Below are positions 53,541-64,000 of a DNA stretch of 64,000 nt, piece by piece. The notes under the pieces were generated by a model. It was not told the origin of the DNA. It made no database searches and saw only the letters and a program-made list of their open reading frames with translations. The stretch covers positions 79,047,570 through 79,111,569 of the forward strand of contig NW_024609857.1 in assembly GCF_016920785.2 (NCBI RefSeq), written 5' to 3'. A program made the position numbers and the translations under genes. The stretch is from Ixodes scapularis (taxonomy: Eukaryota > Arthropoda > Arachnida > Ixodida > Ixodidae). Every line of letters begins with the position of its first letter. Positions within the stretch are counted from its first letter, which is position 1.

Positions 53541-55667
53541 TTCCACCTCGGCTGTCTGACACTTGGCCCAACATTAGACCTCAACCTGCGACCTGACTCT
53601 ACAATAGCCCTCTATCCTACAGCGTTTGTGAGACGCCAAGTTGCCTCCACCATCTGTTATCATGTTGGTTACCGGCTACCAGTACTTTGTGAGGTCCATT
53701 CATCTTGGTAGCTGCATCACGTTTGGATTGGCACGCTGTTAGCTATCATTGTTCGCATAAGCTTTTCAACGCTTCTCTTTGTCATTTTTTGCTTTTCGCG
53801 CAATTATTCCATCAAGTCCTTAATCCGTGCAGCCTGTCGAAAACTCATTCCATCTGATCGTCGCCACTTGAGTTGCTCAACATGTAGACATTGTATATCA
53901 TTTAGAAAAAAAACATGCCCTGATATTGCCGAATCCACCTTTACTGCTATCAGCTCCAAAAGAAAGAGAAATGGAGGTGCAAAGTTTGCCGCTGTCCCAA
54001 CAATCCTTCTCTTCCCGACGAAGTCGGCGAGAACCCTGATGGCATCTCGCTGTGTGATTTCACCATGCAGTCAATGCCGCGACTTTTGGCAGGTGCTAGT
54101 GTGCGGAGCTACGCCGTGGCGGGCTCGAAAACGTCCAGCGCTCATCCCAGCGCGCAACTTGGAGGGCAGTTTCTCCAGGAACCGCAGTATATTTAAACAG
54201 AAAACTAAAGGGTAATGTCTTTTTTTTTTTTGATTTTACCTAGTATTCTTTTTAATGCTAAAATTCCACACTGTAAATATACGTACTTTCCGTCATAATT
54301 TTGTACTGTTCAGCCCTTTCCCCAGAGCGGAATCGCTCTCGGGGAGGAGACTACCAACAGTCACATCGGCCGCTGTAGGATTAGAGCTTACTGTTCAGAC
54401 CAGCGTTCCAACATGACTATCCGCACGTCGATCGATTGCACCTAATCCCTCAAGTAATCTTATATTCTTTAATGTAAAGCGACTAGTAAAGCGGTAAAGC
54501 GGACGTGCGACACCACGCCCCCTCCGATCATGCCCCGACCAGCGGCATCAATGCCCGACAGTTTACGTCATCTCATTTTTGTTACACCACTGATACGGGA
54601 ACACACGGTCACACCGGCGATAATTCCAGTCTTCTATTCACAACGCACAACACTGCTATCACGATGTTGCTGCTATGGCTGACTCGCAGAAATACAGATG
54701 CTGCAAGAGCCTCAAAAACCGGTCTTGACTCGGTCGGCCCTACTCGTTTGAAAGTGTATGGACGGGTCTTTAGCCTAAAACTAAACAAATTGACTACACT
54801 GTGTTTACGCCTCAGGTGATAGTGCTGTGGTGTCTGTGAGTCAACGGCCTCCCATTTATAAGTGAACTCGCCCTATGCGTGTGCGCATAGACCCTTTCCG
54901 AAATTCAGTACCATCTGGTAGCTGAAGTGACGATTTAACTTTTGCCGTACTGATGGAAGCAACGGACCTGTAATCTGCAGTATTTTATCGGGCACCGTCA
55001 CTTTCCCAAATCAACGGCAAACAAGAATGTGCTCTTCACTATACAAGTCTTTCCCGATAATCTCTTTCAGTGTCGATGACCGCAACGATGCAACCAGTCT
55101 GAACGAAGCGCCAACCCGGACCCAGATAAACGCCTTGATAAGGTTCTATACATCAAGAAGCTTTGAAGTCGAGTGTTCTCTACTAACCATTTGACTGGGC
55201 CAGATTCACAAGTGAACGTTTACGTAGCTCTTGCATTTAATTACTACTTCGCATCGTTATAACCTCTCGAATGCATAGGCCTCGAATCCTTACCTTAGGG
55301 GTATCTTCAACGCGTTCCTTCATCAGTAAATAAAATGCTGTCATTACTACGGCACAAATGTCGTTTTGTAGATGATGACAGTGATGGCCAGACTGAATTT
55401 TGGAAATAGTCTACTGGCGGGGGCATGAGCACGTCGCGATATAAAGACGCACAACAGTTCAACGAGCGCCTAGCTTCCACCTCCCTGTCAGCTTAGTGTT
55501 GAAGGTAACATAGTTGTCTCTTGGTGCCACGTCCGACGTATGTCACTCGACCTGCGTCGGAAATTGAGAATACATTATTCCGTCCCTACCCTGTTGTGGC
55601 CTTGGTGAACGCTGCCCCATTGCTGCGGCTGCGTTTTTTGTGTATGCGTTTCACGGGCTGGAGTATA
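53541..55667. other. No gene recognised; one stem-loop
   Basis: 54319-54343 holds CCCAGAGCG-GAAT-CGCTCTCGGG, a strong hairpin that could mark the 3' end of an old element. Open frames (53868-54215, 54505-54819) lack motifs. Confidence 0.35.
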
Positions 55668-55780
55668 GTCGGTTACAAGTCAAGAAGGTAGCAGCAAATT
55701 CCCCTCAAAGGGAGTCTTGTATTCCTCCGCCACAAATCGCGTCTCACCATTTCCTCGACGTCACGGACTGCGCGAACGAA
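55668..55780 (+). repeat. Dispersed repeat, partner of 44093-44205
   Basis: GGTTACAAGTCAAGAAGGTAG, AATTCCCCTCAAAGGGAGTC and CTCGACGTCACGGACTG match the other copy at about 80% by eye. Confidence 0.55.
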
Positions 55781-56545
55781 TCTTGTTCGTGCAAAGGATT
55801 ATTTTCAACATGGCTGGAGGGCAGATTTTCTACGACTACAACTTCTTGCAGCAATTATCCTGCTGTTTACCGCGGTTTTACATTACTCGAGCGTACGTCG
55901 CTAGGTCGTAAGCGTGTCCACTTTTATTCGCAATAGGTCCTGCGCGACAGCGTAAGAATCCAGCGATAGTGTTGCAATCGGAAAGTTCGATATGGGTGTA
56001 AGGCTTAGCATCGTGCGTCGGACGCCGTCTGCTTCTTCACCTGCCTCAAGTTGCGTCTAAACATCGTGACGGCATCAACTTCTCTTCGCATTGGCTTCCG
56101 TGGAGCGACGTTAAATTGCAGTGGTCACCACACTCTTGTCTATTAGTGTACTGGGCTGTGTGGGATGGGAATGAATGAACCGCCAACGCAGTGGATTTCT
56201 TCACCCCATTTCGACCGTATCTTTGCTGGCGATAATAAGTAGTCTGTTTAGTGAAACGATGCCTTCGAAGCAGTATCTGCTTATCTGTGAAAAGTGGCGA
56301 TTTCGCCAAGTGTTCGTCTCGCAATCAGCTGCACGGTAGTGTATGCTCGGATACATCCTCGTTCGCAATATTGAGCTGTCACATACATGTGGCCTACAAA
56401 TAATAATGCCAATGATGCGTATGTTAAAAATCTTTAATTGATATTGTTTAGAAAATGAAGAAGCTGATGTATTCTTTCAGAAAAATTTCTGAAAATTTTA
56501 GGTAAGCAGTTTGGTTCCTCTCAAATGCTTCCGGACGTTCTACTT
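55781..56545. other. No feature recognised
   Basis: Mixed composition; no coding, tandem or inverted structure identified. Confidence 0.3.
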
Positions 56546-56634
56546 CCCTTACAAAAATATGAAACGAGTTTCAATTGAAAGTCATTCAACTGAATAGAAA
56601 CTCAATTGAAACTCATTGATCATTTTTGTAAGGG
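56546..56634. mobile_element. Palindromic MITE, 89 bp
   Basis: CCCTTACAAAAAT at the left and ATTTTTGTAAGGG at the right are perfect 13-bp TIRs. Inside, GAGTTTCAATTGA is complemented by TCAATTGAAACTC. No coding capacity. Confidence 0.75.
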
Positions 56635-57287
56635 TTGCTCTCAGAGCGCCTGACAGTCGTATGTTTATGCTTCCAATCCCGGGTACGTGACGTGTGCACA
56701 ACCCCCCCTCCCCCCCCCCCCCCCTTCCCTCGAGCCGCGGCGTGCAGTTCAAGAACAGGCATGACGCCTCTAAGGTATTACCGGCAAACACGCACCGAAT
56801 TTCCCAATTTCCTTTAAAAGGAAAATTTTGTCCAGACCATTTGATTGCAGCACTAGTTTATTAGTTTGTAACAGCTGTGAAGTATGTCGATAAAAATTGA
56901 TTGCAATGACGGCCTCCCTTCAATTAATAAATTGTTGCTTTTTTATATAGGAAATATATAAATAAATAATTTAAAAAAAAAACATACCGAATACCCAGTT
57001 GTCCTTATCTTGGTCCGCAAGCGGCATAAAGGTATGTCTTCATAAAAATAAAATCGTCAGTGTTCGAGCCAAGCAAAGGCTTTAACCGCCTCATAACATT
57101 TTTGACGTATGTTTATCGTATCACCATACCAAGCCGTAGCCGCGAACAAGGTTTTTAGATTCTTTCATTGTCTTTCGGGTCTACCATGCCAAAATAAGAC
57201 TCGTGTTGTAAAATAAATATAACTTATTTATAGAGTCAACTTCACAAACCTCGTTGTCAAAGCACCCTTTGAACCATCAGAGAAAGG
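56635..57287. other. No gene; C-rich tract
   Basis: 56702-56725 is a C7-T-C16 tract. AT-rich afterwards. Confidence 0.4.
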
Positions 57288-57725
57288 AGTTTCAGTCGTT
57301 TCATCAACGCCCGTTTCATTGACACGTTCCATCAACTCAGTTCTATCGACACTACAGTTACAGTAACACTATTTTCATCGACACGCAAATTGCATGCTGT
57401 AGAAATATTTCGTCGCCCGTTCATCATTCGGGCACGTGTTAAATTATCCGACCCCAAAGCCTTTACCCGACCCACCCCGGTCACGCCGCTTCGCGGAGAC
57501 AGTGTGCGGAATTTCTTTACAAAAATGATAATCCACCTAGACCTTCTGTACATGCCTCGCTCCGGCGTGTACCCGTACACGTACTCCCCTCATCAGCATA
57601 CCAGGGCACCCCTAACAAAAATGTTAAAAATTTGTCAACGAAACGTTGCAAAATATGCTAGTAAAACGGGTGTCGATGAAACGATTTCTCCATGAAACCT
57701 CGTGTTGTAGATGAAACAATATGTC
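57288..57725. mobile_element. TIR element with repeated GTTTCATCGACAC motif
   Basis: The left side has TCGTTTCATCAACGCCCGTT, TTCATTGACAC, TTCCATCAACTC, CTATCGACACTAC and TTTTCATCGACACG. The right side has the inverse (TCAACGAAACG, GGTGTCGATGAAACGA, CATGAAACC, GATGAAAC). The terminal complementarity plus many subterminal copies suggests transposase-binding arrays. Internal frames carry no motif. Ends approximate. Confidence 0.5.
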
Positions 57726-58800
57726 GGGGAAACATCGTTCACTGAAGCAAGTGCCACCGTAGAAAAAGCCTGTTTCCGAGCCGCACCACATGAACACCAT
57801 CGCAACTCGCATCATGATTACATTCCCATTTCCAGCCAAAATGCATTCCAAACAGAAAAAAAATAAAATTCCACATCCTTCTGCGGTTAAACTTTGCGAC
57901 ATGAAATTGGATAAGAAACAGCTGGTTCGTCCCCATCAAGCAAATTGAAATGGTTCTGGTCTGGACACGAAGGGCTCGTTATTGCCGATATCGGCGTAAA
58001 ATTCTGACGAGTACAGCGAGCTCGGGCCTGAGAGTTAAGGGTTAACGTGAGGCTCCCCAAGCTTCCGAAGGGAATGTTGAGAGCACGCGGACTGTAGTAA
58101 GCGACCACCTAACTATCTGATCTCGTTGCAAGCCTTACGACCTCAGCCTTTAAAGGGCTCTGCATCATTTGTCAGATGGGTTAACTTCTCAGCAGCACAT
58201 TGGACGGACGATTCCTCTCCCTCAGTACATGACCAGGCCTTCCATGAGGCGACCAACTTGATCTGGGTGTAAGAAGGGACGCTAAATTGTGACCTTCACC
58301 TATTTAACCTCTGGGCCAGCTGACTGAGGCACTACAGCAGCACCACCCGAAAAGAAGATTACCCCTGTTACAGGCTCAGCTTAAGTGAACCACAGCATCA
58401 CACAACCAGAGAACACCTCCATTTACATTCATTCTAATCCACTTTCAGAAGCCGGCAAAGCATATAAGACGGGCTTTCATTACATCACAATGCTCTTTTC
58501 AGCAATGAGTGAGGCTGCAAGCTGTGCATTGCGGTTCCTATCAACGCTGAAAATGTTTGATTTAATCTTCTACACTGTTAAGTGTCCGGGGGCCTCAAAA
58601 TTGTGGTCTCTACGGAAGATAACTTCACTTCATCTCTACGTTCTTGCAAGACTGACGATATTAAGCTTGAGGCGGTCTGGCTATAGCTCCTGTTACCAGC
58701 AGAGGTATTGACATTCCCCGGATCTCAGTCGTCTCAACTACCCTTCGCCAATGTTGTAGCACACTTTCTATCACGTCAAGCAATCGGGGCTGTTTTTACA
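57726..58800. other. No gene recognised
   Basis: Open frames (57887-58108 minus, 58385-58711 plus) have no motifs. A CTATTTAAC TATA-like site lies near 58300. Confidence 0.3.
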
Positions 58801-58820
58801 ATATATTTCAAGCGAGTACA

Positions 58821-59045
58821 ATGGCACCTTTCAAATTCAGGAAATCTATGCGACACCCCTTCAGACTGCACCTTGGCGCACAGGGAAGCCTGCTCCCCAT
58901 CCACCACAACGTGTTAGCCAACTCGCCGAAGTGCGACCCAGTCGTCATAATGGCCGTCGACTTCAAGGGAGCTTTCTGCGATTCGAACCGCTCCACATGT
59001 GCGCTGGCATACGAGCTCGGGCTCTTGCCAGGTCTCGTCTTCTAA
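58821..59045 (+). pseudogene. LINE reverse transcriptase fragment (I/R1-like)
   Basis: Reads FRLHLGAQGSLLPIHHNVL, then ANSPKCDPVVIMAVDFKGAF, then YELGLLPG. This corresponds to RT motifs before and at the first catalytic Asp (VDxKxAFD); the Asp of VDFKGAF is kept, but the following D is C. Nothing upstream or downstream continues the domain, so it is a short relic, wedged against a BEL/Pao remnant of opposite orientation. Confidence 0.6.
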
Positions 59046-59169
59046 TATTCAACATCCTCCCCCAGGCGGCGACGAAAAAGACAATTCCGCCTCGAGCAGA
59101 TAAAATCGCTGAACAGAACGGCAAAGTTCCGAGCCGCTTGAGATTCGTAGTGCGTATGCTTGAGTCACG

Positions 59170-60358
59170 TCATCTCTGCCGGGAAACATCGTCACCAGAC
59201 CAAGTTTCCATAACAGAGATGTATTGTCGTCTTCTAAGGTGAACACGTCGACGACGTGAAGTCGAGGCAGTGTTGCTGTGGTGACGGTGTGGGCGAGCGC
59301 AACTGCAACAAATATTCTCTTGTACACCGCTTCCAAAGATTCTCCATTGTCCGCTTCTGAACTTGAGCACGGCGGCGAAGATCTCAGATGTCGTGCTTAT
59401 TGATGCAGATTCTACCTGCAACGACAAACTGACCGCGCGTTTTCCGAAGAGGAAGTGTGACGGAGTCAGTGCCTGTGGATCTTCCCGCTTGTAGCATAGA
59501 TAAGTCAGTGGGCGGGAATTCAGAATGGCTTCAACTTCCTGAACTACAGTGGTCCGTTCCTGATATGATAGACTGTTGAGACCAAGTCGTCGCTTTAGGC
59601 TGTCCTTTACAGAGCGGATGACACGCTCCCACCATCCTTCCCACCAAGGGGCTAGTTCAACATTGAAACGCCATTGGATTTTGAGTCTGCGTGTATAGTC
59701 TTGAATGTCGGGGGTCGTGGCAACACTGATAATTTGTACGGATTTGTGGAGGGTTCGAGCGTTGTCCGAGTAGACTATAGATGGCAAAACGCGGCGAGAG
59801 ACGAAACAACGAAAGGACAACAAAAAGGCTCCGTAGGATGCGAATCCAGTAATTCTCAGCAGATGTCGATTCTGGCAAAGTTAGAGGACCTGATACAGAA
59901 TCACGACTTGGCAATTAATTGTTTATAAAACAGTGAATCCACACAGCTAGACAAGTGATGAGGGACAGTAAACCGTAATTAGAAAACTGAAATATTGGGT
60001 TTTTGTTCCTTGTTGGTATTGCCGGAGAGGTCGTGCTTGACGATGCCAGTGTTTCTGGAAGAATGATGAGTTGGTTGCAAGCTTCCTTGATGGGCCAGTG
60101 TGTCGACAACTGGGCAAAGCAGGAAAGTCCGTTGCATCATTTTTTTTTTTTTTTACTTTTGAGTAGGAAGGCAGCTGAAACTCCTCGCGTGACTAGATCT
60201 GCCGGGTTATCATGGCTCGGGCTATAGGTGCAAGGAAATCTTTTGGTGAAGTTTTGGATTTTGGTTAGACGGTTTCGGACGAACTGCTGCCATGTTGTTG
60301 AGTCACCGGCAATCCGGTGTAGGGAACCTTTGGAGTCACTACAAATTTTGACTTGCAT
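59170..60358 (-). pseudogene. BEL/Pao LTR retrotransposon pol remnant
   Basis: Minus strand, several frames. About 60358-60170 has SDSKGSLHRIAGDSTTWQQF, VRNRLTKIQ and NPADLVTRGVS, the RNase H and following region typical of BEL/Pao. About 60109-59930 has STHWPIKEACN. About 59914-59850 has GPLTLPESTSAENYWIRIL. About 59823-59330 is the integrase part: SRRVLPSIVYSDNARTLHKS, WRFNVELAPWWEGWWERVIR, ILNSRPLTYL, LTPSHFLFGKR. The integrase keeps one Asp (YSDNA) and the Glu (WWER); the segment with the first Asp and the zinc finger is deleted. Non-functional. Confidence 0.8.
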
Positions 60359-60537
60359 AGGAGCAATCCTTATTCTTTACTTACCGTAGTAAAACAGACG
60401 TTCTCCTAGCAAGCAAGCTGGCAATTCCAAACTGGGTAGCCTTACTCGATTAATGGACACGATGCGAAAGCGGCTGGTTAGGATATTCGTTGTAAACTAC
60501 CTCTGCTCAACGGGCGTTTGCAAGTACACACACAGCG

Positions 60538-60710
60538 AAAAAGTACACCCCTGGACGTGTAAACCATTGTCCCAGGGCGGACTCCCCAAATGGTGTTCGT
60601 TTTACACGCGAGGCTCGGTGTATTTCGTTTGCACCCGAGGTCTCGTGTAAAATGAACATCTTTGAACGTGTACTTCGTTCTGCGATCACACGTCTAGGGG
60701 TGTTTTTTTA
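60538..60710. mobile_element. MITE-like inverted repeat
   Basis: ACACCCCTGGACGTGT (60545-60560) faces ACACGTCTAGGGGTGT (60688-60703), one mismatch pair, with A-rich/T-rich outer flanks (CGAAAAAGT, GTTTTTTTA). CGTGTAC/GTACACG-like inner repeats. No coding frame. Confidence 0.55.
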
Positions 60711-61048
60711 CAATGGCGGCCGTTTGACGCAAGACGGGTTCTACGAGCGAGGCCCAGCGCTTTACACGGCTTTTCGCCGCAGCGAAAGCGTAGTTTGCCC
60801 GTGTTCGTTCGTAATCGTCCATACGTGCTGAACTACCGCAAGCATTCACCCCCAAGCGCCGACGCCGTATCCATCACGGCGATTACGCGACAGTGGGAGC
60901 GACCATCGACTGCATCCAGCAGCGTGCTTCCCCATCGAGCAGGTCTCGTTCGCGTGGCGGTTCAGCCGATCGCCGAGGCCTCAAGCCGGTTGCATTGTCA
61001 CCGACGCCGGGTAATTTCCACAGCAGTTATCTTTTCGCGACCACAGAC
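60711..61048. promoter_or_regulatory. CpG-rich block, possible promoter
   Basis: GC- and CpG-rich compared with its surroundings (CGGCGATTACGCGAC, GTTCGCGTGGCGG). It precedes an ATG at 61049. No TATA box. Either a CpG-rich start region of a host gene or a repeat. Confidence 0.25.
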
Positions 61049-61318
61049 ATGAACTTTATTGAAAAAGCCCGTTTGCCGCGAGCGACGACGAATAGCTCCG
61101 ACACCGACCCTACCCGACCGGCGTTACCGACGTCCCGCTCACCTCTTTACCGCGAGCAAAGTTGTACGCGACGTTTCGACGTATCCACTCATATCTCGTG
61201 TGTACGCAAATTTTGCGGCTTTCCGGGTACGAATCGGCTACCGAAACGGCCAGCGAACGAAGACGAACTGAACGCCGACGCTATGCGCCATTTAAACACG
61301 CGGTTACTTTTCTACTAG
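61049..61318 (+). CDS. Hypothetical open frame, 89 aa
   Basis: From an ATG (ACAGACATGA) to TAG at 61318, inside the CpG-rich block; the frame is open further upstream to 60893 without ATG. Basic and Ser/Thr/Pro-rich (RATTNSSDTDPTRPALPTSR), then CVRKFCGFPGTNRLPKRP. No recognised domain. The high CpG content lowers the stop density, so chance is likely. Confidence 0.2.
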   Translation: MNFIEKARLPRATTNSSDTDPTRPALPTSRSPLYREQSCTRRFDVSTHISCVRKFCGFPGTNRLPKRPANEDELNADAMRHLNTRLLFY

Positions 61319-62045
61319 ACTGTAGCTATGTGGTGTGGTTCCTTACACATAAATGGACTATGTACAAAGAAAGCTAAAATAAAACTGGGCGGCTGCTTGC
61401 GCCACCTAGCCAGTATGCGGAAAACTACAAAAATGAAGGACATTTCGGCATTTGAGGAAGTGACACGCTCGAACATGGACGGCAGCATACCAACACATAC
61501 ATCACAGCACATACCACAAGATCAACATACAAGCATCTACATACACAAACAACGAACAGAGACACTGACAACCCGACACTCCTACTCGATTACGAGAGAA
61601 ACCCACTCGGTATATATAGCAGACTTTTTGTTTCAAACGAAGGTCCGGTGACCCCCCCTGTATTTTACATGAACGTAACGATATTACACAATTATTACTT
61701 ATATAGTACAGCGACATAAATATAATTTGGGAAGGTACACATTTATCTTAGTCTAGATCATAGCTAAAAGACACCCTATATTTAAAAAAAAATGTTTCGA
61801 GCTAGCCAAAAAGTAGCGAAATCTGGTTTCGTTTTCGGAAGTTCGAGCGCTCAAGGCTGGAATGCGCTAGCGAAGTGTGTGCTTGCTTCTGTCAAACTAT
61901 AATCCGTTGTATGACGCTCTCAAAGCTGCTGGCTGCAGCCCCCGTCTTGGTTTAGGGTTTGATTTACACGCGCTCCCGTGGAAATGAAATTATGCGCGCT
62001 CGAGTCGATATTATTGACAGCGTGAAGTATAAACCGAATGTAAAC
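61319..62045. other. No gene recognised
   Basis: 61490-61560 is rich in CATACA/ACAC phrases. Otherwise no structure seen. Confidence 0.35.
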
Positions 62046-62238
62046 GATTTTGCGAGCGACGAGAACAGCGACGGCGACCCGCTTCGCTGACGCTCGGTCA
62101 CTCGCGCGACGACGCAAGCCGCATGAAAGCGGAACGATGTTTTCTAGAAATCCAAAAACCGAGTGACGCGACGAGCGATAGTAAGAAATCTTCGTAATAC
62201 GTCGCTGACTCGTCGCTGTCGCCGTCGCTCGCTAAATC
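62046..62238. repeat. GC-rich foldback (GCGACGGCGAC arms)
   Basis: GATTTTGCGAGCGACGAG, ACAGCGACGGCGAC (62046-62078) is complemented by GTCGCTGTCGCCGTCGCTCG, CTAAATC (62211-62238), with the centre near 62145. Looks like a small MITE. Confidence 0.6.
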
Positions 62239-63260
62239 GCATTATGCAGTTCAGCCTTTATACTCACGCTAGTGCCGATTTGCATTACCCGCTGAGCCCA
62301 AGCAAGTGATAAGGATATTCAAATATGTCACAACAGTGGCGTGCATTCGCTAAGAAAACATATATCTCAAATTCCTGTAGTTTGACGTCGGGATCCGTTA
62401 CTTGTTCTGCTGTCACCTTGGCGAAACGGTCACTAAAGAGAAACTAGTCAGTTTGTTTTATCAGAAATTATAAAAACCTTATCTAGCCACTGTTATGCAC
62501 AAAAGCACTCTGGAATTTCATATAAATAGTTTAGAATAAACTGAACACAATCGGTAACTTAATTTTCCAAGCATAATAATAAAAAAAATCTTAGAAAACA
62601 ATGTATTTTTAAGGTGTTTCAAATAAAAAAAATTGAAAAAGGAGCCTTATTTCAGCTGCACTATCACGTAAATACTTTGGGAAAAAAATATCTATTGAGA
62701 AGTAGGTTTTGCAATCTCTAATTTGCTTCTTTCAACTTTCCAGTTACTTTATGCATACTTGCAGATTGTATCCTGACACATCTAGACAAAACTGTATAAA
62801 AAGTAACAGTGTATATAAAATTTATAGCTTAATTAAATTCACATTTGTTTGATAATGTTCAATCTTAAATATGAGTTTTAAATTTCACATCTATTATTAC
62901 AAATGATTGAATTACATGCTGCTTGATGCATGCTGTGCTGCCCCCCCCCCCCCTTTTAAATATATATATCCTGTATATTTGCTGGTTAGTTGTTGTAAAC
63001 CTCTTAATGTCGTGTTATTTGTTTGTTGTTGTAGGTGTGTGAATGCATATGTTGTACCCCACTCCTACTTGGGCCTTCAATGGCCAGTAGTATCCTCTAA
63101 ATAAAATTAAAAAAACAAGTGAGCAGTAAAAATCTGGAAGACAAAAGTAAACACAGAGCCGTGCAAAAAGGCATTCAGTATATGAAACAGATACAGATAT
63201 GGGCCTCTGGCGGTCCATCGGTTCAGCCTCCACACCGCCTAAAGACGGCAGTGTTGCAAT
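62239..63260. other. No gene; AT-rich; C-rich tract
   Basis: 62941-62954 is a C14 tract. Otherwise AT-rich unique-looking sequence. Confidence 0.4.
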
Positions 63261-63393
63261 ATTACGAACCAGCGCACAGGTAGACAGTTACCAAAAATCC
63301 AAACACAAAAAACTCACATCAGCGCTGTGCGAGTGCATATTTTTGTGTATTTGGATTTTGAGTAACTGGTCTACCTGTGCGCTGGTTCGTAAT
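63261..63393. repeat. Palindrome with ~58-bp arms
   Basis: ATTACGAACCAGCGCACAGG (63261) is complemented by CCTGTGCGCTGGTTCGTAAT (63374-63393). The arms continue through GTAGAC, CAGTTAC, AAAATCCAAA and ACACAAAAA with few mismatches; the loop is near 63320-63334. Confidence 0.8.
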
Positions 63394-63431
63394 TATGCCG
63401 TACCAACTCGCCCAATCTGCCGTATTATTAG

Positions 63432-63597
63432 TGTTGCAAAATACTTAGATCAACTATAATGCTAATGACTGCAGTGTATAAAAGCAAGCTACTCGTCGGA
63501 ACGAGCTTGACGGTATGAGAATAAAGAGAATGTTTTCACAGTTAAACTCAGAGTCTGTTGCACCGTCTCTTCCGTCCTCAAGATCGAAAGTGCTACA
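63432..63597 (+). repeat. 5' LTR of an LTR retrotransposon (start tentative)
   Basis: TATAAAAG at 63477-63484, AATAAA at 63520-63525, and an end ...GTGCTACA at 63597 directly before a primer-binding-like TGGTGACC. The left end at TGTTGC (63432) is a guess. Spacing from TATA to poly(A) signal is short, giving a small R region. Confidence 0.55.
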
Positions 63598-63600
63598 GAT

Positions 63601-63620
63601 TGGTGACCTGGACATGATGA
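63601..63620 (+). promoter_or_regulatory. Putative primer-binding site and leader
   Basis: TGGTGACCTGGACATGATGA follows the LTR by three bases. The TGGTGACC type is common in arthropod LTR elements and complements a tRNA CCA end; the tRNA is not identified. Confidence 0.5.
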
Positions 63621-64000
63621 TTGACTCCGAGCACCTGCTATCCAGGGGAATGTTCTTCGTGGCCAAGGGCACGGCAATGGCTCTGCCTTTTCGGTCGAAA
63701 ATGCAGTAGGCACATATTCAACTTTCTCAGCCTCCACATCTGCAGCGCCTCCGCAACCACCTCTGCTCTGTCGCATCTAGCACCGGCATCTCCCAGCAAT
63801 GGGCTGCGACCACCTTGCTTGCCCCACCGGCTTGGCAAGTGAATATTCATCGACATCTTCACACTGTTCACGAGGCATGTTGCTAGCCGACCAGGGTCTC
63901 CTCATCGTTGCCATGTCAGGCATTCGCTCTCAGTTCGGTTCCTCATCTTAGGGGATGTTGCATCGGCCCCGCAGTCGGCCGGCATCCCCCTTTCAGTCCG
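63614..64000 (+). pseudogene. Start of a gag region, broken
   Basis: The ATG at 63614 opens only 31 codons (MIDSEHLLSRGMFFVAKG). In another frame at 63730-63778 an Ala/Pro-rich segment (ASTSAAPPQPPLLCRI) resembles the N-terminus of arthropod Ty3-type Gag, then hits a stop. The element continues beyond the right edge, so integrity of the rest is unknown. Confidence 0.4.

Overview
This is animal nuclear DNA: AT-leaning, full of simple repeats, with GT/AG intron signals and no bacterial-style gene packing. The mixture of LINE, Ty3, BEL/Pao, Penelope and foldback elements resembles a large arthropod genome, and a hard tick would fit. That placement is inference from repeat style, not from a diagnostic host gene. 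Most of the window is transposable elements. Host coding sequence is sparse: one good exon that looks like part of a BEN domain (minus strand, 41408-41591), a small open frame with a signal peptide (30617-30871), and a few weak exon-like pieces.

Layout. 1-3440: end of ORF1 and a complete ORF2 of a LINE. 3560-6300: a decayed I/Jockey-like LINE with zinc-knuckle ORF1. 6304-9112: a terminal-inverted-repeat (TIR) element with an internal 0.5-kb palindrome and a 2-kb nested insert. 9517-9784: a small inverted-repeat unit. 10240-11700: a decayed LINE on the minus strand. 13150-15940: two 5'-truncated LINEs joined head to tail. 16921-20720: a nearly intact minus-strand Ty3 element with 102-bp LTRs but no gag. 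22726-22884: a MITE. 23532-25941: a dead Ty3 pol. 26547-27181: CxxC-rich exon-like pieces. 29951-32168: a 330-bp repeat pair flanking the secreted-peptide frame. 33205-37943: a LINE with tandem 195-bp 5' repeats, a 2A peptide in ORF1, and ORF2 in the same frame. 38245-38500: an 81-bp tandem repeat. 40742-42857: a TIR element, the BEN exon and a 1.1-kb foldback. 44955-46003: a Penelope endonuclease fragment, a (TA)n cruciform and a MITE. 46445-53500: LTR-like repeats, a LINE 3' end, microsatellites and a tRNA-derived SINE head. 56546-57725: small TIR elements. 58821-60358: an RT fragment and a BEL/Pao remnant. 60538-63393: MITE-like palindromes. 63432-64000: the 5' end of an LTR retrotransposon running off the window.

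The most interesting element is the LINE at about 33335-37943. Its ORF1 product begins with a hydrophobic segment followed directly by a consensus 2A ribosome-skipping motif, then a coiled coil and an L1-ORF1-like domain. ORF2 (endonuclease plus reverse transcriptase) follows in the same frame after one UGA in a potentially leaky context. Upstream is an in-phase 195-bp (65-codon) tandem repeat that could be a promoter array. Two LINE copies of another family (3' ends near 3367 and 14499) keep a 3' stem-loop through compensatory base changes, which supports an RNA signal recognised by the reverse transcriptase.
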